This document shows, piece after piece, positions 32,208 to 41,608 of a stretch of DNA of 64,000 bases. How positions within the stretch are numbered: position 1 is the stretch's first letter; every line of letters begins with the position of its first letter. Both the position numbers and the translations under genes were made by a program. The notes under the pieces were generated by a model. The model did not search any database. It saw only the letters and a program-made list of their open reading frames with translations, and was not told the DNA's origin. Source of the DNA: Ramlibacter lithotrophicus (GTDB lineage Bacteria > Pseudomonadota > Gammaproteobacteria > Burkholderiales > Burkholderiaceae_C); NCBI RefSeq assembly GCF_012184415.1, contig NZ_VTOX01000003.1, forward strand, positions 372,001 to 436,000. The letters are read 5' to 3'.

Positions 32208-32534
32208 CTAGGAGAACTCGAGCGGCAGCCCCGCCTGATCGCCGGCGTAGCGGCTCAGGTTGGCGAAGAACTCGCCCTGGCCCTTGGTGTCGACCCAGCG
32301 CGTGCCGTCGAACTTGTAGTGGAAGCCGCCGGCGCGCGCTGCCATCCAGACCTCGTGCAGCGGCTTTTGCAGGTTCACGACGATCTGGCTGCCGTTGCGA
32401 AAGGTGATCGTGACCATGCCGCCCACCCGCTGGTTGTCGATGTCGGCATCGGTCTGGTCGTTGATGCGGTCGCACGAGGCCTCGATGCGGCCCAACAGCG
32501 CCTCGGCCTGGTCCATGAATTCGAGGTCGGTCAT
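32208..32534 (-). CDS. cyaY: Frataxin-like iron-sulfur assembly protein CyaY
   Basis: The 108-residue protein has the frataxin fold pattern: an acidic helix 1 ([20 protein letters not shown]) with Asp/Glu residues that bind iron, then [35 protein letters not shown] and [13 protein letters not shown]. CyaY regulates cluster assembly on IscS/IscU. Only 12 bases separate its ATG from the divergent lptM ATG, the same neighbour relation as in many proteobacteria. Confidence 0.95.
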   Translation of the reverse strand: MTDLEFMDQAEALLGRIEASCDRINDQTDADIDNQRVGGMVTITFRNGSQIVVNLQKPLHEVWMAARAGGFHYKFDGTRWVDTKGQGEFFANLSRYAGDQAGLPLEFS

Positions 32535-32540
32535 TACAAT
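32535..32540 (+). promoter_or_regulatory. -10 candidate directly before lptM
   Basis: TACAAT matches the -10 consensus at five of six bases and ends seven bases before the A of the lptM ATG. There is no Shine-Dalgarno sequence between them, so transcription from it would give a nearly or fully leaderless lptM-lysA mRNA. No good -35 is visible in the cyaY coding region opposite. Confidence 0.4.
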
Positions 32541-32546
32541 TTCACC

Positions 32547-32768
32547 ATGTTGAATGTTCCCGAAATTCTAGTCAGCACGGCCGCGCGGCGGCTTGTCCTG
32601 GCAGCAGTCGTGGTCGGCACGCTCGCCGGCTGCGGCCAGAGAGGGCCCTTGTTCCTGCCCACCGAACCGGCGGCGGCGCAACGCGCCACCCTGCCCCAGA
32701 CCCTCAGCCCGGCACGTGCCGCCTCCGCGCCGCCCTCAGGCACGGCCACACCCGCTCCCCGCCAATGA
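32547..32768 (+). CDS. lptM: LPS translocon maturation chaperone lipoprotein LptM (YifL)
   Basis: A 73-residue lipoprotein with a signal peptide ending LAGC, lipidated Cys at residue 29, followed immediately by the family motif [10 protein letters not shown] (E. coli YifL has a near-identical CGxKGPLYxP). LptM helps fold the LptD-LptE outer-membrane LPS translocon. The rest is Ala/Pro/Thr-rich and probably disordered. Position between cyaY (divergent) and lysA (four-base ATGA overlap) matches the conserved locus. Confidence 0.9.
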   Translation: MLNVPEILVSTAARRLVLAAVVVGTLAGCGQRGPLFLPTEPAAAQRATLPQTLSPARAASAPPSGTATPAPRQ

Positions 32769-34051
32769 CCTCGCCCCACACCGCCGCGCTGCCCGGCCAG
32801 CCGCACTTCTCCCACCGCGACGGCGAGCTGTTCGTCGAGGACGTCGCGCTGCGCGAACTCGCGCGCGAACACGGCACGCCGCTGTTCGTGTACTCCAAGG
32901 CGGCCATGCTGTCGGCCCTGGCGGCCTACCAGCGCGGGTTCGCCGGGCGCAAGGCGCGCATCTGCTATGCGATGAAGGCGAACTCGTCGCTGGCCGTGCT
33001 GCAGGTGTTCGCGCAGGCAGGCTGCGGCTTCGACATCGTTTCGGGCGGCGAACTGCAGCGGGCGCTGGCCGCCGGCGGCCGGCCGGCCGACATCATCTTC
33101 TCGGGCGTCGGCAAGACCCGGGCCGAGATGCGCCAGGCGCTCGACAGCGGCATCGGCTGCTTCAACGTCGAGAGCGAAGCGGAACTGGAAGTGCTCAGCG
33201 AGGTCGCGACCGCGGCTGGCGCCGTCGCGCCGGTGAGCATCCGCGTGAATCCGGACGTGGACCCGAAGACCCACCCCTACATCTCCACCGGGCTGAAGGG
33301 CAACAAGTTCGGCGTGGCCCACGACCGCGCCCTCGCCGCCTACCGGCGGGCGGCCGCGCTGCCCGGACTGCGGGTGGTCGGCATCGACTGCCACATCGGC
33401 TCGCAGATCACCGCCGCCGCGCCCTACCTCGACGCAATGGACCGCATCCTGGATCTGGTGGAAAGCGTCGAGGCGGCGGGCATCGCGCTGCCGCACATCG
33501 ACTTCGGCGGCGGCCTGGGCATTGCCTACCAGGGCGAGCAGCCGCCCGCAGCCGACGCGCTGTGGGCCAGGTTGTTCGAGAAGCTGGACGCGCGCGGTTT
33601 CGGCGACCGCCAGTTCCTGATCGAGCCGGGCCGCTCGCTGGTGGGCAACGCGGGCGCGTGCCTCACCGAAGTGCTGTACCTGAAGCCGGGCGAACAGAAG
33701 AATTTCTGCGTGGTCGACGCCGCGATGAACGACCTGCCCCGCCCCGCCATGTACCAGGCCTGGCACGCCATCGTTCCGCTTGGAGCGAGCAGCGCGGCGG
33801 CCAGCACCTACGACATCGTCGGCCCGGTGTGCGAAAGCGGCGACTGGATCGCGCGCGACCGCGAACTCGCCGTGCGGCCGGGCGACGTCCTGGCGGTGCT
33901 GTCCGCCGGCGCCTATTGCATGAGCATGGCCAGCAACTACAACAGCCGCGGCCGCGCCGCGGAAGTGCTGGTGGACGGCGATCGCGCCGTGCTGATCCGT
34001 GCCCGCGAAACCGTCGCCGACCAGATGCGGATGGAGCGCCTGCTGCCCTGA
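32765..34051 (+). CDS. lysA: Diaminopimelate decarboxylase
   Basis: LysA decarboxylates meso-diaminopimelate to L-lysine with PLP. The 428-residue protein shows the PLP lysine K71 in CYAMKANSSLAVLQ, the HIGSQI motif, the phosphate-binding Gly-rich DFGGGLGI, the EPGRSLVGNAG segment and the C-terminal GAYCMSMASNYNSR with the tyrosine near the active site. The ATG overlaps the lptM stop codon. Its TGA and the convergent msrQ stop lie in the perfect palindrome CCTGACCGGTCAGG (34047-34060). Confidence 0.97.
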   Translation: MTSPHTAALPGQPHFSHRDGELFVEDVALRELAREHGTPLFVYSKAAMLSALAAYQRGFAGRKARICYAMKANSSLAVLQVFAQAGCGFDIVSGGELQRALAAGGRPADIIFSGVGKTRAEMRQALDSGIGCFNVESEAELEVLSEVATAAGAVAPVSIRVNPDVDPKTHPYISTGLKGNKFGVAHDRALAAYRRAAALPGLRVVGIDCHIGSQITAAAPYLDAMDRILDLVESVEAAGIALPHIDFGGGLGIAYQGEQPPAADALWARLFEKLDARGFGDRQFLIEPGRSLVGNAGACLTEVLYLKPGEQKNFCVVDAAMNDLPRPAMYQAWHAIVPLGASSAAASTYDIVGPVCESGDWIARDRELAVRPGDVLAVLSAGAYCMSMASNYNSRGRAAEVLVDGDRAVLIRARETVADQMRMERLLP

Positions 34052-34060
34052 CCGGTCAGG
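34047..34060. other. Perfect 14-bp palindrome spanning lysA and msrQ stop codons
   Basis: CCTGACCGGTCAGG contains the stop codons of both convergent genes, TGA at 34049-34051 and, on the minus strand, TGA at 34058-34056. The following DNA is very rich in GC hairpins but has no T-run, so it may act as a factor-dependent bidirectional terminator or simply reflect symmetric stop codons. Confidence 0.4.
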
Positions 34061-34694
34061 CGCGGCGCGCCGCGGCCGCGCCGGGGCCGCGCCGCTTGCG
34101 CACCGCCTGCACCAGCCGCCAGCCGAGCAGCAGCGCCAGGATGGCCGCGTACACCGCCACTTCGGCGAAGTCGTTCTTGCCGGCGCGCATCCAGAAGAAG
34201 TGCAGGATCGCCAGTCCGGCGACCAGGTACACGAGGCGATGCAGCGCCTGCCAGCGGCGCGCCCCCAGCGCCTTCACCGCGCGGTTGAACGACGTGGCGG
34301 CCAGCGGCGTCAGCAGCACGAACGCGAGAAATCCCACCAGGATGAACGGCCGCTTCGGGATGTCCTTCGCGATCTCCGCCAGGTCGAATCCCATGTCGAA
34401 CCAGGCGTAGGCCAGCAGGTGCAGCGCCGCGTAGAAATAGACGAACAGTCCCAGCATGCGGCGAAAGCGCGCCAGCGCCGCGGTGCCGGTGATCACGCGC
34501 AGGGGCGTCACGGCGAGCGTCAGGCAGAGGAAGCGCAGCGTCCAGTCGCCGAGCGAGCGCTCCAGGTACTCCGCGGGATTGGCGCCGAGCTTGTCGGCCG
34601 CCGCGCCCCACACCAGCCACGCCAGTGGCAGGAGCGCCAGCACGAACAGCGCCGGCTTGGCCAGCGGGTGCATGAAGGCCCTGCCGGCCGGCAT
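34056..34694 (-). CDS. msrQ: Heme-binding membrane subunit of methionine sulfoxide reductase
   Basis: The 212-residue protein has about six transmembrane helices of the ferric-reductase-like family and conserved His residues for b-type heme (YAALHLLAYAW, WQALHRLVYLV, LAILHFFWMR). MsrQ passes electrons from the quinone pool or flavin to periplasmic MsrP. Its ATG overlaps the msrP stop codon by one base (TGATG). An internal ATG at 34673 is an alternative start. The C-terminus is Arg/Gly/Ala-rich. Confidence 0.93.
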   Translation of the reverse strand: MPAGRAFMHPLAKPALFVLALLPLAWLVWGAAADKLGANPAEYLERSLGDWTLRFLCLTLAVTPLRVITGTAALARFRRMLGLFVYFYAALHLLAYAWFDMGFDLAEIAKDIPKRPFILVGFLAFVLLTPLAATSFNRAVKALGARRWQALHRLVYLVAGLAILHFFWMRAGKNDFAEVAVYAAILALLLGWRLVQAVRKRRGPGAAAARRA

Positions 34695-35689
34695 CAGTAG
34701 TTCTTCTTCAGGTCCATGCCGGCGTAGAGCTGCCCCACCTGGGCCTCGTAGCCGTTGAACATCAGCGTCTTGCGCTTTTTGGCGAACAGCCCGTCTTCCC
34801 CGATGCGCCGCTCGGTCGCCTGGGACCAGCGCGGATGGTCCACGTTCGGGTTCACGTTGGAATAGAAGCCGTATTCGTTGGCGGCCGCCTTGTTCCAGGC
34901 GGTCTTCGGCTCGCGGTCGGTGAAGCGGATCTTCACGAGGCTCTTCGCGCTCTTGAAACCGTACTTCCACGGCACGACGAGCCGCACGGGCGCGCCGTTC
35001 TGGTTCGGCAGCACTTCGCCGTACATGCCGAAGCTGAGCAAGGTGAGCGGATGCATCGCCTCGTCCATCCGCAGGCCTTCGACATAAGGCCAGTCAAGCA
35101 CGCGCGAGCCGACGCCCGGCATCGTCCTGGAATCCGCCAGCGTCACGAACTCGACGAACTTCGCGCCGCCCAGCGGCTCGACCCGCTCGACCAGCTTCGA
35201 CAGCGAATAGCCGACCCAGGGAATCACCATCGACCAGCCCTCGACGCAGCGCAGGCGGTAGATCCGTTCCTCCTGCGCGCCCAGCTTCAGCAGGTCCTCG
35301 ATGGCGTAGCGCGCGGGCTTCTTCACCAGCCCTTCGATTTCCACCGTCCACGGCGCCGTCCTGAGCGTCTTCGCGTTGCGGTACGGGTCGTCCTTGTCGG
35401 TGCCGAATTCGTAGAAGTTGTTGTAGCTGGTCGCGTCGTTGTACTCGGTGACCTTCTCCATGGTCATCGCACCCGCGACCCCGGACTTCACCGCCGGCAG
35501 CGCAGCCAGCTTCCCGGGCCGCTGGACTTGCGCCAGCGCATCGCGCGAAGCCCAGCCGGCCAGCACCGGGCCGGCCACCCCCGCGGCCAGCGCCTTCAGC
35601 AGGTCGCGCCGGCCGTGGTACACCGCCGCCGCCGTGATCTCGCTCGGCACCGGGTGGATGAAGCCGTCGTCGTCGCTTCTGATCAGCAT
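34694..35689 (-). CDS. msrP: Periplasmic methionine-sulfoxide reductase catalytic subunit
   Basis: A molybdopterin enzyme of 331 residues that repairs oxidised methionines in periplasmic proteins. A twin-arginine type signal, [15 protein letters not shown], starts near residue 26 and the cleavage site is probably near ASRDALA. The molybdenum-ligand cysteine is in [14 protein letters not shown], and [17 protein letters not shown] is a typical cofactor-binding segment. AGGGAG lies seven bases upstream of the ATG. It forms an operon with msrQ. Confidence 0.95.
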   Translation of the reverse strand: MLIRSDDDGFIHPVPSEITAAAVYHGRRDLLKALAAGVAGPVLAGWASRDALAQVQRPGKLAALPAVKSGVAGAMTMEKVTEYNDATSYNNFYEFGTDKDDPYRNAKTLRTAPWTVEIEGLVKKPARYAIEDLLKLGAQEERIYRLRCVEGWSMVIPWVGYSLSKLVERVEPLGGAKFVEFVTLADSRTMPGVGSRVLDWPYVEGLRMDEAMHPLTLLSFGMYGEVLPNQNGAPVRLVVPWKYGFKSAKSLVKIRFTDREPKTAWNKAAANEYGFYSNVNPNVDHPRWSQATERRIGEDGLFAKKRKTLMFNGYEAQVGQLYAGMDLKKNY

Positions 35690-35792
35690 GTCGTCTCCCT
35701 GACGCCCGGCGAGGCCGGGCCACGCGACCATACAACATGGCGAAAAGCCCCGGCACCCGCAAGGCGGAGGGATCCTGACGGCGCATGGGACC

Positions 35793-35821
35793 AAAAAAAA
35801 ACGAGCCCGGCGGGGCTCGTT
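35793..35821 (-). terminator. Intrinsic terminator of the cytochrome c4 gene
   Basis: On the minus strand ACGAGCCC and GGGCTCGT form an eight-base-pair stem with a four-base loop, followed by nine T residues (the A-run at 35793-35801). It lies about 25 bases after the cytochrome gene stop codon and isolates it from msrP downstream. Confidence 0.9.
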
Positions 35822-35844
35822 CATGGTGGCCGGGGCGGGGCGGC

Positions 35845-36507
35845 TCAGCGCAGGCCGGCGATGTAATCGGCCACGGCCTTGATTTCGCGGTCGTTCATGC
35901 GAGCGGCGACCTGGTTCATCTGGACGCTGTTCTTGCGCACGCCGTCGCGGAAGCTGACCAGCTGGGCAGCGACGTAGTCGGCATGCTGGCCCGATACGCG
36001 GGGATACTGGGCCGGGATGCCGGCCCCGTTGGGGCTGTGGCAGCCGGAGCAGGCGGCGATCTGGCGGTCGGCCAGGCCGCCGCGGTAGATGCGCTCGCCC
36101 AGCGTCACCAGTTCCTTGTCCTTCGCGAAGGCCGGCTTGGCTTTCTGGCTGGCGGCCCAATACGCGATGTTCTTCATGTCGGCCTCGCTCAGCATGGCCG
36201 CAAAGCCCTGCATGACCGGGCTCACCCGCTTGCCGGCCTTGAATTCCTGCAGCTGCTTGACGATGTATTCCGGATGCTGCTGCGCCAGCTTCGGATTGGC
36301 GGGCACCGCCGAATTACCGTCCTGGCCGTGGCAGGCGGCGCAAACCGCCGCGTACTTGGCGCCGCCGGCGGCGATGTCGGGCTTGGCCGCCGCTGGCGCG
36401 GCCGGGGCAGGCGCAGCGCCGGCCGCCGGGGCCGCCTGCTGGGCGAACGAGACGGACGCGGACATCGCCAGGGCAGCGGCAATCAGCAAGGAGACGGTCG
36501 GCTTCAT
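35845..36507 (-). CDS. Di-heme cytochrome c4-type protein
   Basis: A periplasmic electron carrier of 220 residues with a signal peptide ending around SVSFAQ, an Ala/Pro-rich linker, and two heme c motifs: CAACH (residues 56-60) and CSGCH (153-157). Distal Met ligands are probably in [14 protein letters not shown] and [10 protein letters not shown]. The two-domain symmetry and spacing match cytochrome c4, which donates electrons to terminal oxidases. The gene is divergent from engB with 80 bases between starts. Confidence 0.92.
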   Translation of the reverse strand: MKPTVSLLIAAALAMSASVSFAQQAAPAAGAAPAPAAPAAAKPDIAAGGAKYAAVCAACHGQDGNSAVPANPKLAQQHPEYIVKQLQEFKAGKRVSPVMQGFAAMLSEADMKNIAYWAASQKAKPAFAKDKELVTLGERIYRGGLADRQIAACSGCHSPNGAGIPAQYPRVSGQHADYVAAQLVSFRDGVRKNSVQMNQVAARMNDREIKAVADYIAGLR

Positions 36508-36587
36508 TCTTGGAAACGTCTTTCGAGGCGCAAAACCGCGTAATTCTACAATGCCGCTCCCGGGCCTCCCCGAACCACAAGGCAAGC

Positions 36588-37271
36588 ATGACCTCCCCCC
36601 CGGCCCCCAGAGACGCCACCAGCACGGCCGCCGCGCTCGCCATGGGTTGGCTCCACACCGCCCGCTTTCTGACCACCGCGCCGAAACTGGAATTCCTGCC
36701 GGCGCTGGAAGTCCCGGAGATCGCCTTCGTCGGCCGCTCCAATGCCGGCAAGTCCACCTGCATCAACACCTTGACGCAGCAAAAGCGCCTGGCCTTCGCC
36801 TCGAAGACGCCGGGCCGCACCCAGAGCATCAACCTGTTCTCGCTCGGCAAGCAGGGCCAGACCGATGCGGTCCTGGCCGACCTGCCCGGCTACGGGTATG
36901 CCGCGGTGCCCAAGGCCGACAAGCTGCGCTGGCAGCAGGTGATGGCCAATTACCTGGTGACGCGCGAGAACCTGCGCGCCGTCGTCCTGCTGGTGGATCC
37001 GCGGCAGGGCGTCACCGAACTCGACGACATCCTGCTCGAAGTCATCCGGCCGCGCGTCGAACAGGGGCTGAAGTTCCTTCTGCTGCTGACCAAGGCCGAC
37101 AAGCTCAATCGCGCCGAAGCGGCCAAGGCGCTGTCGATCGCGCGCCTGCAGGCCGGCGGCGGCGAGGTCAAGCTGTTTTCGGCGCTCAAGAAGCAGGGCG
37201 TCGAGGAGACCGCCCTGCTGCTGTCGCATTGGGCCCATGGCGAGGAGCCACCGCGAGGAGAGCCGGGATGA
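36588..37271 (+). CDS. engB: Ribosome biogenesis GTPase EngB (YsxC/YihA)
   Basis: The 227-residue GTPase shows G1 GRSNAGKST, the G2 Thr in SKTPGRTQSIN, G3 DLPGYGYA and G4 TKADKLNR. EngB acts in late assembly of the 50S subunit. The N-terminal 25 residues (Ala/Thr-rich) precede the conserved WLHTARFLTTAPKLEFLP. The ATG at 36588 is chosen because further upstream the frame has no family similarity. A -10-like TACAAT is at 36547-36552. The divergent cytochrome c4 gene upstream is a common neighbour. Confidence 0.95.
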   Translation: MTSPPAPRDATSTAAALAMGWLHTARFLTTAPKLEFLPALEVPEIAFVGRSNAGKSTCINTLTQQKRLAFASKTPGRTQSINLFSLGKQGQTDAVLADLPGYGYAAVPKADKLRWQQVMANYLVTRENLRAVVLLVDPRQGVTELDDILLEVIRPRVEQGLKFLLLLTKADKLNRAEAAKALSIARLQAGGGEVKLFSALKKQGVEETALLLSHWAHGEEPPRGEPG

Positions 37272-38167
37272 TCGACCGCTACCTGGAGGTGCTGCCGCAC
37301 GGCATCACCCTGAGCTGCCGCGCCGCCGGCGCGCGCGGGCGACCGGTACTGATGTTCCTGCACGGTTTTCCGGAAGCGGCCTTCGTCTGGGACGAACTGC
37401 TGGAACACTTCGCCCGCCCCGAACACGGCGGCTACCGCTGCGTGGCGCCCAACCTGCGTGGCTACGAGCGCTCGTCGCAGCCCGAGGACGTCAAGGCGTA
37501 CCGCGCGAAACACCTGGTCGAGGACATCGCCGCGCTCGCGACCATCGAGGGTGCGCCGCTGGAATGCCTGGTCGCGCACGACTGGGGCGGCGCCGTCGCG
37601 TGGAGTCTCGCCAACCAGCGGCCGCAACTGACGAAGCGCCTGGCGATCCTCAATTCGCCGCATCCGGGCACCTTCCTGCGCGACCTGCAGTCCGACCCGA
37701 AGCAGCAGGCGGCCAGCGCGTACATGAACTTCCTGATCCGCCCGGACGCGGAGGCGCTGCTGCGCGAGGACGGCTACCGCCGGCTGTGGGGCTTCTTCAC
37801 GCAGTGGGGCGGCGCGCCATGGCTCACCGACGGGCTGCGGCAGCAATACCGCGACGTGTGGGACGCCAGCCTGACGGGCGGCCTCAATTACTACCGGGCC
37901 TCTCCGCTGCGCCCGCCGCGGCCTGAGGATCCCGCCGCGAGCACGATCGCCTTGCCGCGCGAGATGCTCACGATCGACCTGCCGACGCTGGTGCTGTGGG
38001 GCATGAAGGACGTCGCCCTGCTGCCCTCGCTGGTGGATGGCCTGGACCAGTACGTGCCCGACCTCACCCTGGAGAAAGTCGACGACGCCAGCCACTGGAT
38101 CTTCCACGAGCAGCCCCAGCTGGTCGCCGACCGGCTGGAGCGCTTCCTGGCCGGGACCGGCCGCTGA
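37268..38167 (+). CDS. Alpha/beta hydrolase, epoxide hydrolase-like
   Basis: The 299-residue protein has the alpha/beta hydrolase fold. The oxyanion motif is HGFPEA (32-37), the nucleophile is D105 in AHDWGGAVAW (Asp rather than Ser, as in epoxide hydrolases and haloalkane dehalogenases) and the catalytic His is in DDASHWIFHE near the end. LRGYERSS is also typical of epoxide hydrolases. The cap domain (about 140-220) is rich in Trp/Tyr. Its ATG overlaps the engB stop codon by four bases. The substrate is unknown. Confidence 0.82.
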   Translation: MIDRYLEVLPHGITLSCRAAGARGRPVLMFLHGFPEAAFVWDELLEHFARPEHGGYRCVAPNLRGYERSSQPEDVKAYRAKHLVEDIAALATIEGAPLECLVAHDWGGAVAWSLANQRPQLTKRLAILNSPHPGTFLRDLQSDPKQQAASAYMNFLIRPDAEALLREDGYRRLWGFFTQWGGAPWLTDGLRQQYRDVWDASLTGGLNYYRASPLRPPRPEDPAASTIALPREMLTIDLPTLVLWGMKDVALLPSLVDGLDQYVPDLTLEKVDDASHWIFHEQPQLVADRLERFLAGTGR

Positions 38168-38168
38168 C

Positions 38169-39032
38169 TCAGTAGACCGGCGGCTGGCCCGGCGGGCGCG
38201 TCTTGAAGCGCTTGTGGACCCAGTAGTACTGGTCCGGCATGGCGTCAATCCAGCCTTCCAGCCGCTGGTTCATGAGCGCCGTGTCGGCCGCGATGTCCTC
38301 GGTCGGAAAGTTCTGCCACGCCGGCAGCACGCGCACCTCGTAGCCTTCGCGGGTCAGTCGCGTCACGACCGGCACCACCTTGGCCCGTCCCAGCTTCGCG
38401 AAGCGCGACAGCGACGGCACCGTGGCGGCGGCCAGCCCGTAGAAAGGCACGAAGATCGATTCCTCGGGGCCGAAGTTCATGTCCGGCAGCAGGTACATCA
38501 CTTCGCCGCGCCGCAGCGACGAGACCAGTTCGCGCACGCCGTCCTCGCGTCCGAACGGCCGTCCGCCGGGGAAGCGGTGGCGGCCGCGCAGCACCCAGGC
38601 ATCGACCACCGGATTGCTCTGCTTCGTGTAGATGCCGACCCAGCGCCGCGGCACCTGCTGCGTCAGCGCTGTCCAGCCGGCGTCCATCCCGACGAAGTGC
38701 GGCGCAAAGACCAGCGTCGGCTGCTCGCCGGCGAACTCGTCGACGGCGCCGGTGAGCACCAGCCGGCGCCGCACCAGCGCCGGGGCGCCATGCCAGATCC
38801 AGCTGCGGTCGAGCCAGGCCTGCGCGAAGCGCAGGAACACGCGAAACACCAGCGCCTCGCGCCGGCGCGGGTCCAGCCCGGGAAAGCAGGCCGCGAGGTT
38901 GGCCCGAACCACCCGCCGCCGCGGCACCACCATGGCGTACAGCACGCACCCCAGCAACCAGCCCAGCGCGCGCACGACGGCCAGCGGCCACGGCGCCAGC
39001 AAGCGCATGAAGAGGATGCCCAACCGGCTCAT
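38169..39032 (-). CDS. Lysophospholipid/LPS acyltransferase (LpxL/HtrB family), first copy
   Basis: A 287-residue inner-membrane acyltransferase with an N-terminal hydrophobic anchor and the catalytic HX4D motif HFVGMD. Later family segments are VYTKQSN-like IYTKQSNPVVD, LPDMNFGPEESIFVPFYG and QYYWVHKRFK at the C-terminus. LpxL-type enzymes add secondary acyl chains to Kdo2-lipid IVA. The exact acyl specificity cannot be read from sequence. It overlaps the second copy upstream by four bases (ATGA). Confidence 0.88.
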   Translation of the reverse strand: MSRLGILFMRLLAPWPLAVVRALGWLLGCVLYAMVVPRRRVVRANLAACFPGLDPRRREALVFRVFLRFAQAWLDRSWIWHGAPALVRRRLVLTGAVDEFAGEQPTLVFAPHFVGMDAGWTALTQQVPRRWVGIYTKQSNPVVDAWVLRGRHRFPGGRPFGREDGVRELVSSLRRGEVMYLLPDMNFGPEESIFVPFYGLAAATVPSLSRFAKLGRAKVVPVVTRLTREGYEVRVLPAWQNFPTEDIAADTALMNQRLEGWIDAMPDQYYWVHKRFKTRPPGQPPVY

Positions 39033-39850
39033 ATCGCGCGTCCTGCCGGATGCTTGTACCGGGCGTAGCCCCAGAGGTACTGCTGCGGACATTCGCGGAT
39101 CAGTGCCTCCATGTGGGAATTCACGCCGGCCGCGGCTGCCACATCGTCGGCGGGCACCGGGCCCGGCCATGGCCGCACCCGCACCAGGTAGCCGCGGCCG
39201 CGCGGCAGCCGCTCGCCCCACGCCAGCAGCACGACGGCGCCGGCCTGCCGCGCCAGCCGGGCCGACAAGGTCATCGTGTAGGCGGAGCGGCCGAAGAACG
39301 GAGCCCACACGCCCATGCCTTGCGGCGGGACCTGGTCGGGCAGCAGGCCCACCGCTTCGCCGGCGCGGAGCGCCTTGAGCATCTGCCGCACTCCGGCCAG
39401 GGTGGTCGGGGCCGCCGCCAGGTTGCGTCGCGCGCGGGCGGTGTCCACCACCTCCCGCAGCCACTCCTTGCGTGCCGGGCGATACAGCACCGTGATGGCG
39501 CCGAAACGCTCCGCATAGCCTTGCGCCGTGGCCTCGAAGCAGCCCAGGTGCGGCGTCAGGAAGACGATGCCGCGACCCCGGTCCCGGGCCTCGACGATCA
39601 GCGAGGCGTTCTCCCAGTGAATGCGCACCGGGCGGCCGAACCACAGCCGCGGTACTTCCGTCACGAGCTTGCCGGCCTCGGCGACGGCCGCCCGCACCGT
39701 GGCCGGTCCGTACCCCGCCTGCGCGGCGTTCTCCAGGAAACGGCGCCGGTACGACGGCGAGGCCAGGAACGACGCCCACCCGACCAGCGCCCCCAGGGCG
39801 TGCAGGAGCGGCAGCGGCAGCAGCGCGAACGCGCGGAGGATGGTCTTCAC
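39029..39850 (-). CDS. Lysophospholipid/LPS acyltransferase (LpxL/HtrB family), second copy
   Basis: The 273-residue paralogue lies directly upstream of the first copy and carries the HX4E version of the catalytic motif (HLGCFE) plus LPDQVPPQGMGVWAPFFG and QYLWGYARYK. The start is a GTG at 39848-39850 giving (M)KTILRAFALLPLPLLHALG, a hydrophobic anchor. The alternative would truncate the anchor. The two enzymes differ enough to have separate acyl donors or acceptors. The gene is divergent from metK, whose promoter and leader fill the 126-base gap. Confidence 0.87.
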   Translation of the reverse strand: MKTILRAFALLPLPLLHALGALVGWASFLASPSYRRRFLENAAQAGYGPATVRAAVAEAGKLVTEVPRLWFGRPVRIHWENASLIVEARDRGRGIVFLTPHLGCFEATAQGYAERFGAITVLYRPARKEWLREVVDTARARRNLAAAPTTLAGVRQMLKALRAGEAVGLLPDQVPPQGMGVWAPFFGRSAYTMTLSARLARQAGAVVLLAWGERLPRGRGYLVRVRPWPGPVPADDVAAAAGVNSHMEALIRECPQQYLWGYARYKHPAGRAI

Positions 39851-39856
39851 AAACGG

Positions 39857-39862
39857 TAAAAT
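39857..39862 (+). promoter_or_regulatory. -10 candidate of metK
   Basis: TAAAAT matches the -10 consensus at five of six positions and would place the transcription start at about 39868-39869, exactly where the first stem of the riboswitch candidate begins. No convincing -35 hexamer is seen 17 bases upstream. Confidence 0.4.
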
Positions 39863-39867
39863 GAGCC

Positions 39868-39967
39868 GTCGCCGAGTTAATGAACTACTTGCAGGGCGAC
39901 CCAGAAATTCTGCTAAAGCGTTCGCCCAAGCTCCGGCAAAAGGCAACGCGCCTTCAAACCAACGGAG
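39868..39967 (+). promoter_or_regulatory. Putative SAM-II/SAM-V-like riboswitch with SD-sequestering stem in the metK leader
   Basis: Stem P1 is GTCGCC (39868-39873) with GGCGAC (39895-39900). Its loop pairs with downstream sequence to form an H-type pseudoknot: GCAG (39891-39894) with CTGC (39910-39913), and GAAC (39882-39885) with GTTC (39920-39923). The conserved-looking TTGCAG and GCTAAAG elements match what I recall of the SAM-II core. Downstream, CTCCG (39931-39935) can pair with CGGAG (39963-39967), covering the metK Shine-Dalgarno, with a nested AAGGC/GCCTT stem. GGGCGA (39894-39899) can alternatively pair with TCGCCC (39922-39927), giving a mutually exclusive fold. Placement before metK fits SAM sensing. 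Confidence 0.65.
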
Positions 39968-39976
39968 TTTATTCAA

Positions 39977-41158
<1,182 letters not shown>

Positions 41159-41279
41159 GACCGCGCAGGCGGGCTTGCTTCAGGGCCGAGCGCAGCGCGC
41201 TTGTCTGTTCTTCAGCGCAGGCTCATATCGCCGCAAGGCGATGTGAAGGCGCGCAGCGCCGGTGCCGGAGCTAAAAGGC

Positions 41280-41324
41280 ACCGATAAGGCAGCTGCGCTC
41301 CGCGCAGCTGCGGGTCTGAAGTAA
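41280..41324 (+). repeat. Second copy of the metK tail codons
   Basis: In frame these 45 bases read [14 protein letters not shown]-stop, identical to the end of MetK, but differ from 41114-41158 at seven bases, all third codon positions. CCGATAAG (41281-41288) pairs with CTTATCGG (41350-41357), replacing the AAGAACAGACAAG/CTTGTCTGTTCTT arms of unit 1. Confidence 0.9.
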
Positions 41325-41427
41325 CCTTCAGACCCCGAGCGCAAGCGAGCTTATCGGGCTTTCAGCGCAGGCTTACATCGCCGCAGGCGATGTAAAGGCG
41401 CGCAGCGCCGTGCCGGAGCTAAAAGGC

Positions 41428-41472
41428 ACGGACAAAGCAGCACCGCTCCGCGCGGCAGCGGGCCTGAAGTAA
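41428..41472 (+). repeat. Third copy of the metK tail codons
   Basis: In frame this reads [14 protein letters not shown]-stop. It differs from the metK end at five bases: four silent third positions and one first-position change (Ala to Pro). Its right arm CTTGTCTGTTCTT (41515-41527) matches the left arm in metK (41110-41122) rather than its own left flank. Confidence 0.88.
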
Positions 41473-41608
41473 GACCGCGCACGCGGGCTTGCTTCAGCGC
41501 CCGAGCGCAGCGAGCTTGTCTGTTCTTCAGCGCAGGCTCATATCGCCGCAGGCGATGTGAAGGCGCGCAAGCGCCGTGCCGGAGCTAAAGAACTGACGAT
41601 CAGCTCAC

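Noticed and set aside
36089-37267. N-terminal extension of the alpha/beta hydrolase through engB
   Set aside because: The extension is a shadow frame of the cytochrome and engB genes; the hydrolase core starts normally at 37268 with an ATGA overlap.
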